A program made the position numbers and the translations under genes. Source: Voacanga thouarsii (lineage: Eukaryota; Streptophyta; Magnoliopsida; Gentianales; Apocynaceae). From it: a stretch of 64,000 bases of DNA. Location of the stretch: positions 110,317 through 174,316 of the forward strand of contig JANUWF010001267.1 of assembly GCA_026120185.1 (NCBI GenBank), read 5' to 3'. This document shows positions 23,151-34,490 of the stretch, piece after piece. The notes under the pieces are model-generated. The model worked only from the letters and a program-made list of their open reading frames with translations, was not told where the DNA came from and did not search any database. Positions within the stretch are counted from its first letter, which is position 1. Every line of letters begins with the position of its first letter.

Positions 23151-24667
23151 CTCGCTCTTGCTCTTCAAGGCTAGTACCACTAGCCTACCCTCGCTGAGTA
23201 CTCAATGCTCCCCGGTTTGGGGTAGAATCATTTTACCTTTTTCGAAAGTCTTGATTAATTTGATTGCAAAACGTGATTTTTCGTAATAACGTTCTCAAAT
23301 CGTTTGACAATTTAAGAAATCATTTTCGAAGTTGAACAATTGAAATTTAGCAAATTCATTTTGAAAATAAAAACATCCACATTTCCAATCCAAATCTTAC
23401 AACAATCCAGTATAACTCATCATTTTCAGCCATGACTCAATCCTTATATCAAAATATCACATTAACATCAATTCCAAATAACATCGTAAAAATTGCTTGC
23501 AAACAAGTATCGTTTATCAAAACAGTTATACATGGACTTACTTGAATATACTCAGCAATCAACCACAGCAATGTTTGCCCCTTACTTCAATTCTCTTCCT
23601 GATCTAAAATCAACGATTCTCTAAATAGAATCTAAATATTAACCCTCTATCATCATGCATCATGAATCCCTGTGATCATATTACTCATCTAATTCATCAT
23701 TGGCATCAAGATAGATTAATTTATCAAATCATCTCTATAGCATCCCATGATCATGCATCTCATCATTATGCATGCTTAAAATCAAATCAACTTATCTAGG
23801 CCATGACCTCCAATATTCACCCACCCTTAATCTCATATAATGAACATATTTGCTTCAAAAGGTCTCATCTTTAATCACCGCACAATAGATCTAGGTCATC
23901 ATATCATTATTTAACCATGTTCAAAGTCATACATACCTAGTTCATTCCATTGCTCTTTCAAACTCATCAATCTAGTCTATTTATGCTTTTCATGGTAACT
24001 CCATCATAATAATACCACCATAAAACCAACCTGATGCAAGACCATAGAGATTGAGACCAAAAATACCTCTTGGCGAGACACCCTAAGATGAAGGTGACGC
24101 CTTTAGTGGTTGTTTAGATTTGCTTTGGAAGGAAGAGTTGATTGGTGGCTCTTGGACTTTTGTTCAGAAATTTCCAACAATAGGGGAGAAGAATCAGCCC
24201 TTTGATGACGGAGATTTAGGAGAAAAGAAGAGGATTAATGTAATACATGTTGAAAGGGGTTGACGAATTACTCACATTTGGTTTAGTTTTCAATTTTGGA
24301 GAGGATTGGAGATTGCAATGGACGCAAGCCTTAGAGAGAGAGAGGCGGCTGGAATTTCCAGATTTAGGGAGTGTTTAGGGTTTGTTTGAGGTGGTTCTTG
24401 TTTAGGCTCTTAATCACAAGAAGGAAAGGTGACAGCTTTTGGTCTCATTGGTTTGGACAAAATTGTGTAAGGTTTTGGGAGGTTTTTGGTGGCTATTTCT
24501 GGTTATTATGGTGGCTGAAAGTAAGAGGGAAAAGAGAAGGAAAGATGTTAATTTTCTGGCTACTCTTGGAAGAGATTAGGAGGGGGAAGATTATGGATTT
24601 ATGTAGCTGTTTTTGCTGGACAGCTAGAGGGGTTTTTGGAGCAGGCTTTGGGCGGGAAATTTTATGA

Positions 24668-24684
24668 GTGAGAGAGAGAGAGAT

Positions 24685-24716
<32 letters not shown>
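24668..24716. repeat. AG then TG dinucleotide microsatellite
   Basis: About 8 AG units, a short ATAG break, then about 14 TG units, 27 bp left of the G1 insertion. Confidence 0.93.
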
Positions 24717-24718
<2 letters not shown>

Positions 24719-24742
24719 CAGTGACGAAATTCCGGAGGTAAT

Positions 24743-25758
24743 TGATTTGAATTCTTGGTGGCTTTTCTTGGTGTTATAGGTGTTTTAGTTGGTTAACTGT
24801 TCAGTTTATACAAGGGGACCTAAAACAGAGATTTTTCTGGTGACAAAAAGTAGAAAGTAACCTAACAACCTACACTTTTTCAAAACCTTGGAGAACAAAG
24901 CCTCAAAGACCCTCAAGATGAGTATAAAGTTCTACTATAATCTCACCCTCATTTCTTGGAAGTAACAAAGGCAAACAAGAATAAATAGAATAGAGAAAAT
25001 AGGCACCGAAATATTGGATTTCAAACAAACCTTAGAAGAACAAAGCAACTAAGACACATTTAAAGAAACAACATTAGATTATCCAAAGATTTATAAACTC
25101 TTACAAAAGGAGGACTAACTCTTTAACCTGGTCTTGAACAAGATGAACAAAGAGGCTAGGGCCTCTCAAGATTCTTTTCTCAAATTTGAATTAAAGTGAA
25201 GTGTATTATCTTGCGAAATAACTTAAGGTGCTATTTATCCTATCCTAACCCTAGCTAAGTAATCCTTTAACTTGGTCTTGAAGTTCTATTACAATTTAGG
25301 GTCATAATAAGTCTTTACATGTAATTAAAAGTGAAGAATGCCGAAAAAAAACATTAAAACGCGAAACAGTCGATGGCTGCCCAGGGGGAAGCCGGCGCCG
25401 GTTTGGACATCACAACTGGCGCTGGTTTAGTTCTGTATTTGGGCCGATTCATGTTGTGCTTGAGGTGTGGTGGACAGAATGGAGCTGGTGCCAATTTGGC
25501 TGCATGCAACTGGTGCCGGCTGTCCTCTGTGAAGCCTCTCTTGGTCAAGTTTCATCCTCTTTTATTGCTGATTTGAGTTCTTGTTGGGGTTCTTCGTCGA
25601 TGGTTATCAACACGAACTCTTGTCTAGCTTCCTCAACCTTTCAATCCTCATTAATCCTCAAGCATGGTTTGATGACCAATTAAAAATCATCTTGAAGCTT
25701 CTTGGTCTTAGCTCTTGTCATCGGTCTTTGTCCTCCATGATGAAGTGGAGTCTCATCA
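24743..25758 (-). mobile_element. Gypsy G1, 3' LTR
   Basis: 1016 bp, TGATTTGAATTC ... GAGTCTCATCA (family consensus start TGATACGAAT). Left flank GTAAT and right flank of the partner LTR GCAAT form a 5-bp target duplication with one change. It contains the four-site GC block (25389-25522). A TATA equivalent at about 25230 is mutated. The pol frame of the family runs into this LTR from the right. Confidence 0.92.
25389..25522. repeat. Four-site GC-rich palindrome block in G1 3' LTR
   Basis: Sites at about 25389 (AGCCGGCGCCGGTT), 25413 (AACTGGCGCTGGTT), 25481 (AGCTGGTGCCAATT) and 25507 (AACTGGTGCCGGCT). Copies occur in the G1 5' LTR (about 32143-32276) and in G2 (about 39855-39988). Confidence 0.75.
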
Positions 25759-25776
25759 TCTCCCCCTCCTTGAAAA
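25759..25776 (-). promoter_or_regulatory. Polypurine tract of G1
   Basis: The minus strand reads CCTTTTCAAGGAGGGGGAGA directly before the 3' LTR. This is a clear purine run for plus-strand priming. Confidence 0.8.
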
Positions 25777-27158
25777 GGATTCGCCTTCGAATCATCACCA
25801 TTATCTACATCAAATGGAGAGAGGTCACTAACATTAAAGGTGGCACTAATATGATACTCACCGGGTAGATCTATCTTTTAAGCATTATCTCCAACTTTGG
25901 CAAGAACTTGAAATGGTCCATCCCCCCTTAGGTCTAGTTTGCTTTGTCGTTGTGAGGGGAATCTCTCCTTGTGAAGGTGCACCCATACCCAATCACCCCG
26001 CTCAAAAGTCAACTTTTTCCTTCCTTGATTGCGTTTATGGGCGATCTCTTCGTTTGCGTTTTGCAATGATTTCTTTCATCTTCTCATGGAGTGCTTTCAC
26101 CATTTCTGCCTTCTTAGCTCTATCGAGGTTCAACTGTTCACCTATAGGCAAAGGATCCAAATCTAAAGGAGTTAGAGGATTAAAGCCATTTACAATTTCA
26201 AAATGAGAATAAGAAGTGGTAGAGTGAATAACCCTATTGTAAGCAAACTCAATGTGAGGCAAGCACTCCTCCCAATTTTTCAAGTGCTTCTTGATTATAG
26301 TCCGCAAGAGCTAGGTGAGCGTTCGGTTGACCACCTCCGTTTGTCTGTCTGTTTGGGGATGAGAAGCTATGGAAAACAAAAGATTAGTACCAAGTTTGTT
26401 CTATAATACTCTCCAAAAGTTGCTAAGGAATTTAGTATCCCTATCTGGGACAATAGACCCTAGAATCCCATATATTCTCACCACTTCCTTAAAGAATAAA
26501 CATGCAATATATGATGCATCATTAGTCTTAGAACAAGCTATAAAATGAGCCATTTTAGAGAAGTAATCAACAATAACAAATATGGAATCCTTACCCCCCC
26601 CCCCTTAGACCTAGGCAATCCTAAGATGAAATCCATTAAAATATAAACCTAAGGCACATTAAGTGTGGGCAAAGGAGTATAAAGATCATGTGGAAGAGAT
26701 TTAGACTAAGCTCTCCTATAGGTAATGCATTGAGAGCAATGTCTCTCTATATCATTTCTCATTTTTTGCCAAAAGAAATGTTCCTTAAGGATGCCTAAGG
26801 TTTTTGCAATACCAAAATGCTCCATTAATCCCCTACTATGGGCTTTCCTAACTAGCAACATCCTAATAGAACCCTTTAGCACACAAAGCCTTGCCTCCTT
26901 AAACAAGAAACCATCATGCCTATAATATTTAGCAAATGTACCTTTCTCACAAGCATGGAAAATATCCCCAAACTCCTCATCATCAACATACAAATCTTTA
27001 ACAAATTCAAAACCAAGAAGTTTAGCATCCAATAAGTTTAGTAGTGCATACCTTCGAGATAGTGCATCAGCTACCATATTTTCCTTACCTTTTTTGTATT
27101 GAATGACATATGGAAATGTCCCAATAAACTCTATCCACCTTGCATGCCTCTTGTTCAA
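25759..27158 (-). pseudogene. Gypsy G1 integrase and C-terminal tail (broken)
   Basis: Zinc-binding start at 26706-27158: KAHSRGLMEHFG then ERHCSQC, an HHCC site. Core: MDFILG near 26630, a PDRDTKF box near 26440 keeping the second catalytic aspartate, and the E region near 26310 with an open piece at 26035-26307 (EECLPHIEFAYNR). The C-terminus at 25878-26066 has GDWVWVHLHKERFPSQRQSKL and DGPFQVLAKVGDNA. After a stop the tail continues toward the LTR (SATFNVSDLSPFDV, RPMTRA). A tail of this type without a classical chromodomain suggests the CRM/Reina branch of chromoviruses. Several stops separate the pieces. Confidence 0.85.
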
Positions 27159-27599
27159 ATTTTGTTGGCTTTTGAGGTGTTTAAAGGTCTAATGATCGGT
27201 ATGAATGACAAACTCTCTTGGCAAAAGGTAGTGTTGCCAATATTCTAAGGTCCTCTCCAAGGCAAAAAGCTCTTTGTCATAGGTAGAATAATTGAGGGCG
27301 ACCCCGGAAAATTTCTCACTAAAGTATGCAATGGGTTTTCTATCTTGGGTCAAGACCGCACCTATCCCCACCCCACTTACATCACACTCTATCTCAAAAG
27401 CCTTCTCAAAATTGGGAAGAATAAGAATTGGAGCTTTGCTCAATTTGTCTTTGAGGGTTTGAAAGGCTTGTTTTTGGGCATACTCCCGCCTAAATCCTAC
27501 CTTTTTCTTTATCACTTCGGTTAGAGGGGTTGCTATAGTGCTAAAATTTTGGATGAACCCCCAATAAAAACTAGCTAGGCCATGGAAAACTATGTACAT
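27140..27599 (-). pseudogene. Gypsy G1 RNase H (broken)
   Basis: The open piece 27189-27599 carries the RT connection ([18 protein letters not shown]) and the RNase H start [21 protein letters not shown], then [20 protein letters not shown] and REFVIHTDH. The end continues past a stop into HARWIEFIGTFPYVIQYKKGKENMVADALSR at the start of the next piece. The domain order RT, RNase H, integrase is typical for gypsy. Confidence 0.88.
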
Positions 27600-28320
27600 T
27601 AGTAATGGTGGTAGGGGTTGGCCAATCTTGGATGACTTTCACTTTTTCCTCATCAATCTCAATCACTTCGGCACTCACAACATACACAAGGAATGTAATC
27701 CTCTCCAAAGAAAAAGAGCATTTCTCAAGATTAGCATACAATCTCTCCATTCGGAGGGCAACAAGCACACTTTGAACATGATTCAAATGATCCACATATG
27801 ATTTGCTATACATTAATATATCATCAAAGTACACAATAATAAATTTCCCAATGAATTCCCTCAAAACATGGTGCATTAATCGAATAAAAGTTTTAGGAGC
27901 ATTAGACAATCCAAAAGGCATGACAAGCTACTCACACAACTCTTGTTTAGTCTTAAAAGTTGTTTTCCGTTCATCCCCTTCTCTTATTCTAATTTGGTGA
28001 TAACCGGAGTTTAAATCAATTTTTTATTAAATGCATGAGCCAAATAGCTCATCAAGCATGTCATCTATTCGTAGGAATGTGAAAGTGGTATTTTACGTTA
28101 TGTTTTTTATAGCACGACAATGCTCGCTCATACGCCATGTCCCATCCATTTCAGGCACCAAGAGAATTGGATTCGTACATGGGCTTAGGCTCTCTCTCAC
28201 ATGTCCCTTCTCAAGTAATGCCTCTACTTGCTTTTGCAACTTCTTAGATTCCTCCGGGTTGCTTCTATGTGCCAGTCGGTTGGGGATAACAACTCTGGGC
28301 ACAACGTCGATTTAATGCTC
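27571..28320 (-). pseudogene. Gypsy G1 reverse transcriptase (broken)
   Basis: The N-terminal piece 28093-28302 (EALLEKGHVRESLSP, MDGTWRM) and the C-terminal piece 27571-27921 (MPFGLSNAPKTFIRLMHHVL, IVYFDDILMYSKSYVDHLNHV) flank a frame-broken middle. The catalytic YFDD box is intact. Stops separate the halves at about 27930-28090. Confidence 0.88.
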
Positions 28321-28699
28321 AATTCTTCTCAATGGTGGTAGTCCTCTGGGCACCTCATTTGGGAAAACGTCTTCAAATTCTTGAAGAATAGCTATAATTT
28401 CATAAGGCAAACACAATGTGGAATCATTAGTAGAAACATAAGGACCTTTGCAAAAAAGAAGAATAATCGGTTCCTTAGCTTCTATAGCCTCTATGACCTC
28501 ACTTTCTTTTACAAAGAAATTTACTCTTCTTTAACCTCCCCTCTCTTGTTGTTGCTCACTTCTATCCTAGATTGTCAAAGGCACTTATTTGTTCAACCTC
28601 TCTCTCAACTCTTTTTCTTTTCTCTCTTGTTTTTTCTTCTCAATTTCTTGCTTTTGCTTTACTTGTTGTGCTCCCTTTTTCTTTTCTTTCTCCTTTATG

Positions 28700-29150
28700 A
28701 TTCCTTGATCTTTGTTCACCTCACTAGGGGCCATAAGGGTGAGGGTAAACTTATTTCCCTCTTTGAGTAGGGAATAAGTGTTCTTCCTCCCATCTTATTT
28801 TACATGCCTATCATAATGTCAAGGCCTCCCTAGTAGCAAGTGACTCGTTTGCATGGGTACCACATCACATAACACATCATCCTTGTACTTCTCCATTTCA
28901 AAAGACACCAGCACTTGCTTGTTTACTCTTATTTCTCCACTATCATTCAGCCATTGTAATTTGTAGGGCTTGGGGTGTTTAATCCAACTCATTTCCAACT
29001 CTTCAACTAAGTTTGCATTAATCACGTTAGTGTAACTCCCACTATCTACAATGACACTACAAGGAGTCTTGTTGATTAAACACCTAGTGTAGAAAATGTT
29101 CTCTCTTTGTTGGTGGTCTTCATCCTCAATGGCTTGTGAACTCAATGACC
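28700..29150 (-). pseudogene. Gypsy G1 aspartic protease
   Basis: The open piece 28819-29145 holds the active site IVDSGSYTNVIN and the flap-to-end motif MQTSHLLLGRP. It lies between the gag knuckle and RT. A stop follows GRP at 28819. Its upstream end joins gag in frame apart from gag stops. Confidence 0.82.
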
Positions 29151-30525
29151 TTCTTGTGACTCCTACTAATGAGTATTCTTCACCAACAACTTCCCCCTCA
29201 TAACTCTCTTCATCTCCATTTCCCTCTTGGTATTATTGGTATATTTCTCCCTCTTCTTCTTCGTCGGTAGAGACCTCACCATAGGGATTAATATACATTG
29301 TTCTCTTGATTGGACACTTATGGGAAGTATGTCCATATCTAAGGCACATAAAACACTTGATATATCTATTCCTTTGTGGCTTTTCCATGGCTTTCCCCTT
29401 ATCCTTGTTCCATCCTTCCCTAGGTTTCCATTCCTCCCTAGGCTTCTAATCTTCTCTAGGTTTCCAAGCTTCTCTAGATTTGTTAAAGTCCATTTGAAAT
29501 GGTTTAGGGGCTTCATCCTTCTTAGTTGACACCTTGCTAGTTGTATTGGGGTATGGAAGTGATGGTCTAGTAAATGCCCTCCTCTTTAATTTCCTCTCAA
29601 TCTTCATAGCGGCATATACCATATCCTCCAATCGATCATACGGGTGCAATTCCACCAAATTGGCAATCTCCATATTTAATCCTCCCATAAACCTTGCTCT
29701 TGTAGCTCTAGGATCTTCATGGATTTGAGCTTTCATCAACATAACTTTCATCTCCTTATGGTAATCTTCCATACTTTTGTTCCCTTACTTGAGTGATTGG
29801 AGCCTTTGGTAAAAATCGTTGTAGTAATGGTGTGGTATTAACCTTGCCCTCATCATATCTTTCAACAAATTCCAACTAGCCACAGTTTCCACTCCCATTT
29901 GTCTCCTTTGAGCACTAACTTGCTCCCACCATACCAAAGCATACTCCAAAAATTCCAAAATAGCCAATCTCACTTTTGACCTCTCATTATAGTTATGGCT
30001 TTCTAGAAATATCTCCATTTTGCTGTCCCACTCAAAATAAGCTTCGGGGTCACTCTTGCCATAGAATGTGGGCACTTTCAATTTAATATAGCTCAACTCC
30101 TTTTCCATATAATTTCCTTCTCTCCTTCCTCCTCTATTATCCCATCTTCTATGATGTTCCCTAACGGCCTCAACTTGTTCCCCCTTATACCACTCATCAA
30201 CTACCTCAAATTCTCTTACTAGCCCCCTTATATTGATCATTCCATTCCTTCCTTAGCCCCTTCCTCATTCTCTTCTCAAGCCATGTCTCCCTCATTTCAT
30301 AGGAGCTTGTTGGAATCCCCCAATTGAATGTTCATCCCACTCTTCCCCTCGTTGGGCATGTAATGGAGGAGTATAGGCATCACCATCCCTCATCCTTGGA
30401 CTAGGCACTTCAAATCTCTCTTGGTCTCTCCTTTGTGCACTGGTAGAAGATTGCCTAAGATGATTTATCAACTCTTTTGTCATGTTTTGAAATTCGCTTT
30501 GCATAGTCCTCATCATAGCTTGCAA
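29151..30525 (-). pseudogene. Gypsy G1 gag with CCHC knuckle (broken)
   Basis: The first methionine run at 30525 is MQAMMRTMQSEFQNMTKEL. The capsid domain at 29785-30240 (IKLKVPTFYGKSDPEAYFEW, RLAILEFLEYALVWWEQV) and 29446-29772 (FMGGLNMEIANLVELHPY) is typical of plant chromovirus gag. The knuckle CFMCLRYGHTSHKC is at about 29307-29348, in a frame different from the open 116-residue stretch that overlaps it. At least four stops (after APMK, SLK, PRED and EIYQ) make it a pseudogene. Confidence 0.87.
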
Positions 30526-31485
30526 GTCCTCACATAAATCCCTACCATCAATTTGATCTTCTTGAGGTCTACTAGGTCCACTTGGGTTAGGCCTAGAGAT
30601 CTCCTGTTCATAGGTTGCAATACAAAGAGATTAGAAAGAAAAAACAGATCTTCACTGCTATTCCTTGTGTGTTGGCTGTCAAGGTTGATCACTCCACGCT
30701 CGTGTTTGCTCTCGTAGGCTCTTTTAATGATAGGCTCACCATCTTGCCTTGTTCTCAATACTCAAGCATTCTTGTTCAATCCCTATCCTCCCCAATAGCT
30801 AAAATTTTAGTCGAACTTAGTGAATTACACAAATCAAGAGAATTTTCCAATTAGGGGGCCTTAGAGGAATTTCAACAAACACTTGTTAGGCGCCTCAAGC
30901 AAATAAGTTTTAAGTCAAGAATTTCAGGGAAAGTGGACTCAAACAACATAAGAACAAGCACTAGATGCAAAAGAAACACTCCTAAGTAAGAAACAAACAA
31001 GAATTATCAAGAACAAAGAAACAAGAACAACTAGAACTAGGATGATGAAAAATAAGATGGTCACAAGTGTGCAATAGAGAAATTAAGTTTAATGAATTTG
31101 GAATTCAACAATAGAGTGATATACTAAGTCCCAATATCCCAAGGAATGAGAATTAAGAATCAAAGATCCCAACTATAGCAAAAAATATTCTCATAGAACA
31201 CTTATCAAACACCTTGGATGCAATTCTCGTCACATAAGAACAATCAGCATTTTCACCCATATTGAAGCCAAATTTCACCACAATCACAAGATAAAATTGT
31301 TCCCAAGGATTATAACAACATCAAAGAGCAATTTTCCAATAGAAAAAAAATCAAGATATAACAAAAATTCAAGAACTTTTTAGAACAATTTTTTGAGTGA
31401 CGGGGTTTTTCTCTGTTTTCTTTTTCTTCACTTTGTAGGGCTCATTTTTCTTGCTTTCAAGCTTTGATGGGAATCAATCTTTTCC
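30526..31485 (-). other. 5' leader of gypsy G1
   Basis: Non-coding, A-rich stretch between primer site and gag. The short frames here (for example 30513-30758) have no recognisable motif; the piece near 30525-30560 may belong to the gag start. Confidence 0.6.
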
Positions 31486-31500
31486 TTACTCTGATACCAA
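31486..31500 (-). promoter_or_regulatory. Primer-binding site of G1 (initiator-Met type)
   Basis: The minus strand reads TTGGTATCAGAGTAAG, an 11 of 12 match to the tRNA-iMet complement TGGTATCAGAGC. A 6-base spacer separates it from the LTR. Confidence 0.85.
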
Positions 31501-31506
31501 ACTCTT

Positions 31507-32512
31507 TGATACGAATTATTAGAGGCTTTTCCTGGTGTTATGGGTGTTTTAGTTGGCCAACTATTTAGTTTAAACAATGGGACCCAAAGCAGAGATTTTT
31601 CTGGTGACAAAAAGGAGAAAGTAACCTAACAACCTACACTCTTTCAAACCCTTGAAGAACAATGTCTCAAAGACCCTCAAAATGAGTAGAAGGTTCTACT
31701 ATAATCTCACCCTAATATCCTTGAAGTAACAAAGGCAAACAAGAACAAAAAGAATACAAAAAATAGGCACCCAAATATTAGATTTCAAACAAACCTTAGA
31801 AGAACAAAGCGACTAAGACCCAATTAAAAAAGTAACATTGGATTATCCAAAAGATTTATAGACTCTTACAAAAGGAGGACTAACCCTTTAGCTTGGTCTT
31901 GAACATGATGAACAAAGAGGCTAGGGCCTCTTAAGATTCTCTTCTCAAATTTAAATTAAAGTGAACTGTATTGTCTTGTCAAATCATGTAAGGTGCTATT
32001 TATACTATCCTAACCCTAGTTAAGTAATCCTTGAAGTTCTATTACAGTTTAGGGTCATAGTAAGTCTTTACAAGCAATTAAAAGTGAAGAAAATCAGGGA
32101 AAAACATTAAAACGCAGAACAGTAGACAGCTGCCCAAGGGGAAGCCGGTGCCAGTTTGGACATCATAGCCTGCACCGGTTTGGTTCTGTCTTCGGGCCGG
32201 TTCATGTTGTGCTTGAGGTGTGGTTGGACAGAATGGAGTCGGCACCGGTTTGGCTGCATGGAGCCGGTGCCGGCTGTCCTCTAGGAAGCCTTCCTTGGTC
32301 AAGTTTCATCCTCTTTCGCTACCAATGTAAGTCCTTGTTGGGGTTTTTCATGGATGGTCATCAACACGAAGTCTTGGCTAGCTTCCTCAACCGTCCAATC
32401 CTCTTTCATCCTCAAGCATGATTTGATGACTAATTGAAAATCATCTTGAAGCTTTTTTGTCCTAGCTTTTGTCATCGATCCTTGTCCTCCATGATGAAGT
32501 GGAGTCTCATCA
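31507..32512 (-). mobile_element. Gypsy G1, 5' LTR
   Basis: 1006 bp, TGATACGAATTATTAG ... GAGTCTCATCA. Pairs with the 3' LTR at 24743-25758. It has the four-site GC block at about 32143-32276. The right flank GCAAT is the second target-duplication copy. Confidence 0.92.
31996..32004 (-). promoter_or_regulatory. TATA box of the G1 5' LTR
   Basis: TTAGGATAGTATAAATAGCA on the minus strand, about 510 bp into the LTR. The block recurs in G2 (39709-39717) and in the older plus-strand relative (13378). Transcription would run leftward into gag. Confidence 0.6.
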
Positions 32513-33360
32513 GCAATGGAGCTAAAATTCTGGTATTCTTTTGGTTAAATTCAAGTCCTAATTGGTTAGGGTTTTCCTAGTTAACCCTAGCTAGGTTTTG
32601 GAGTGTTTTAGGTAAGTTATTATTCCTTATGTGGCGGCTGATTATAAGGGAATTTTCCAGAAACCCTAGAAATGATTTAGGTCATTTACTTAGGGAATAG
32701 TTTAATTAATTTCCTATATTAATTTGTGTAATCTTAAATAATTTTTGAACAATTATTTGATAAGGAAATTTCTGGTTTCCTAATCCTTGTAACTATTGAA
32801 TTTTCCCCTTCCTTTTCCCCCCTTCAAAATTTCATAACCCTTGGCTTAATCCAAGGGACAAACATCTCATTTAATTCCAGCCCTTGGCCTTCTATTTTCT
32901 AAAAAAAAAAAAAAGATTTTGATAGGATATTAGAAACAAAAATTTAATTTACCAATTTCATAAAATAATTTCCAAGATAAAGCACACACTCAATTTTTTG
33001 GGAATTGGTCTCCAAAACCTTAAGGATTTCGGCTAAGGTTAGAGAAAATTAGGGTAGAAGGAAAATAAAAGGAAGGAATGAATTTGAGATAGCTAGGATT
33101 CGAACTCAAGCCCACCAAAGAACACACACCAAGCTCTATCAACTAAACCACATTGATTCCTAGCAAGTATTCTCCTAATAAATTCCCTTCAATAAAATAA
33201 AACTCAACTACCTCAAATACCATAATCACCTCAAGCCCAAATTAATTCATGCAACAACAAATTGACATTTTCATGAAAATACTCCAAATCATCAAATGTA
33301 GTATAACTCAATATGACATGCATGACTTTTTCCCATTTACTAAAGGTGGTCTAACATGGG
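32513..33360 (-). mobile_element. Family I LTR-type unit 2, right part
   Basis: Continuation of 22644-24742 after the G1 insertion. Ends ...CATGACTTTTTCCCATTTACTAAAGGTGGTCTAACATGGG, close to the end of H LTRs but lacking the terminal few bases (unit 1 has TTTCACA there). A poly-A run is at about 32902-32916. Confidence 0.68.
33095..33160 (-). repeat. tRNA-like A/B-box segment in LTR unit 2
   Basis: The minus strand has TGGTTTAGTTGATAGAGC (A-box-like) and, about 33 bases downstream, GAGTTCGAATCCT (B-box-like, consensus GGTTCGANTCC). This is an internal Pol III promoter arrangement as in tRNAs and tRNA-derived SINEs. No acceptor-stem pairing is seen. Confidence 0.6.
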
Positions 33361-33513
33361 GGATTTGTTGCGAAAGGCTTTCGCCAAGAACATATGGTTT
33401 ATATGCTTAAGAAGTGCATTTATGGACTTAAGTAAGTATCACGAGCATAGAACATATATTTTGATGAGACTGTAAATTCTTAGAGATTCATACAAAAAGT
33501 GGATGAACTATGT
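33361..33513 (+). repeat. Right copy of 153-bp copia C duplication
   Basis: Repeats 17898-18050. After it the copia C RT continues with new sequence (GTGTATAGGAAAACAAATGG), so this copy is the one contiguous with the rest of the gene. Confidence 0.88.
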
Positions 33514-34440
33514 GTGTATAGGAAAACAAATGGCAACAACGTGTCTTTTATGATACTTTATGTGGATGATTTTCTCCGTATTGGAAATGATGTATGGATA
33601 TTGTCATCTATAATGATTTGGCTATCATGTTAATTTAGGATGAAAGATATGGGCAAAGCTAGTTACATTCTTAGAATAAAGCTTCTTAGAGATAAGAAGC
33701 AAAAAATGTTTGGATTATCCCAATTTGCTTATATTGACTAAGTTTATAGATTAGTAGAAAGGAGCAATCATTCCCTTAAGGTACAAATTGACCATATTTT
33801 CTACTAGTGGAAGTCTCATGTATGTCATGCATTGTACAAGGCCAGATATTTTCTTCCTAGTTGGCATGGTCAGCAGGTAACAGTCAATCCCAATAGAAGA
33901 ACGTTGGCAAGCTGCAAAGTAGATTCTCAAGTACCTAAAAGGATTGAGGGATTATATGCTTATTTACAAAGCCGATGACTTAGTTTCTACCAGTTACACG
34001 TACTCAGACATTCAGATGAAAAAAGTTGAAAGAAAATCTACTAGTGGATATGTTTTTATTTTGTCTGGTAGGGCTATTTCATAGAGAAGTGTTAAGTAAT
34101 CATGCATTGCTAATTTTTTCATGGAAGCTGAGTATCTAGCAGCTTAAAAAGCTTCTAAATAAGAGATTTGGTTTTGGAAGTTCTTCACAGAATGTGGAGT
34201 TGTGTCACGGAAGGACAGGCCCATAACTATATATTGTGGTAATTTTGGAGTTGTGTCCGAACATAAGGAGCTAAGAAACCACAGGAAGGGAAGCACATAG
34301 AGAGGAAGTAGCAGTTGATCTAGGACTTCATCCAGAAATAGGAGATAGTGGTTAACCAGATTTCCTCTGCAAATAATTTGGTAGACTCATTTACCAAGCC
34401 TTTGACAAAGAAGGTGTTTCGAACGTACTTATATATCACA
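33361..34440 (+). pseudogene. Copia C reverse transcriptase C-terminus and RNase H
   Basis: Continuation of the RT cut at 18047. Readable in one main frame with stops: CVYRKTNGNN, ILYVDDFLRIGND (intact YVDD), DMGKASYILRIKLLRDKKQK, then GSLMYVMHCTRPDIFF, ILKYLKGLRDYMLIYK, RNase H pieces KSTSGYVFILSGRAIS and FMEAEYLAA, and the end motif VDSFTKPLTKKVF. About ten stops and frame changes. The polypurine block and 3' LTR follow at once. Confidence 0.87.
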
Positions 34441-34474
34441 GGGGTAGTTACATATTGACTATCATAGTTCATTT

Positions 34475-34490
34475 AGTGCAAGTGGACGAT
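34475..34490 (+). promoter_or_regulatory. Polypurine tract of copia C
   Basis: GTGCAAGTGGACGAT immediately precedes the LTR start TGTTGGAATG. The form CAAGTGGGAGATTGTTGG is common at this place in plant copia elements. Confidence 0.65.

Larger units (their letters stand above)
22644..24742 (-). mobile_element. Family I LTR-type unit 2, left part
   Basis: Starts at a position equivalent to about 18600 of unit 1, so the LTR beginning is missing. It contains the hairpin block (23122-23150) and the typical CTACCCTCGCTGAGTACTCAA run. It is interrupted at 24742 by element G1 and resumes at 32513. The 98-residue plus-strand frame at 24371-24667 is tryptophan-rich, has no recognised motif and is not called. 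Confidence 0.62.

Noticed and set aside
24371..24667. 98-residue Trp/Gly-rich plus-strand frame
   Set aside because: Lies inside a family I LTR unit; no domain, and the composition follows the G-rich local sequence.
26595..26607. Run of about 12 C residues as a structured element
   Set aside because: Single homopolymer in a decayed integrase; probably slippage or sequencing noise.
28381..28770. 129-residue plus-strand frame with a hydrophobic Leu/Phe-rich end
   Set aside because: Antisense to the Lys/Glu-rich gag-protease region of G1; the hydrophobic run reflects purine-rich coding on the other strand.
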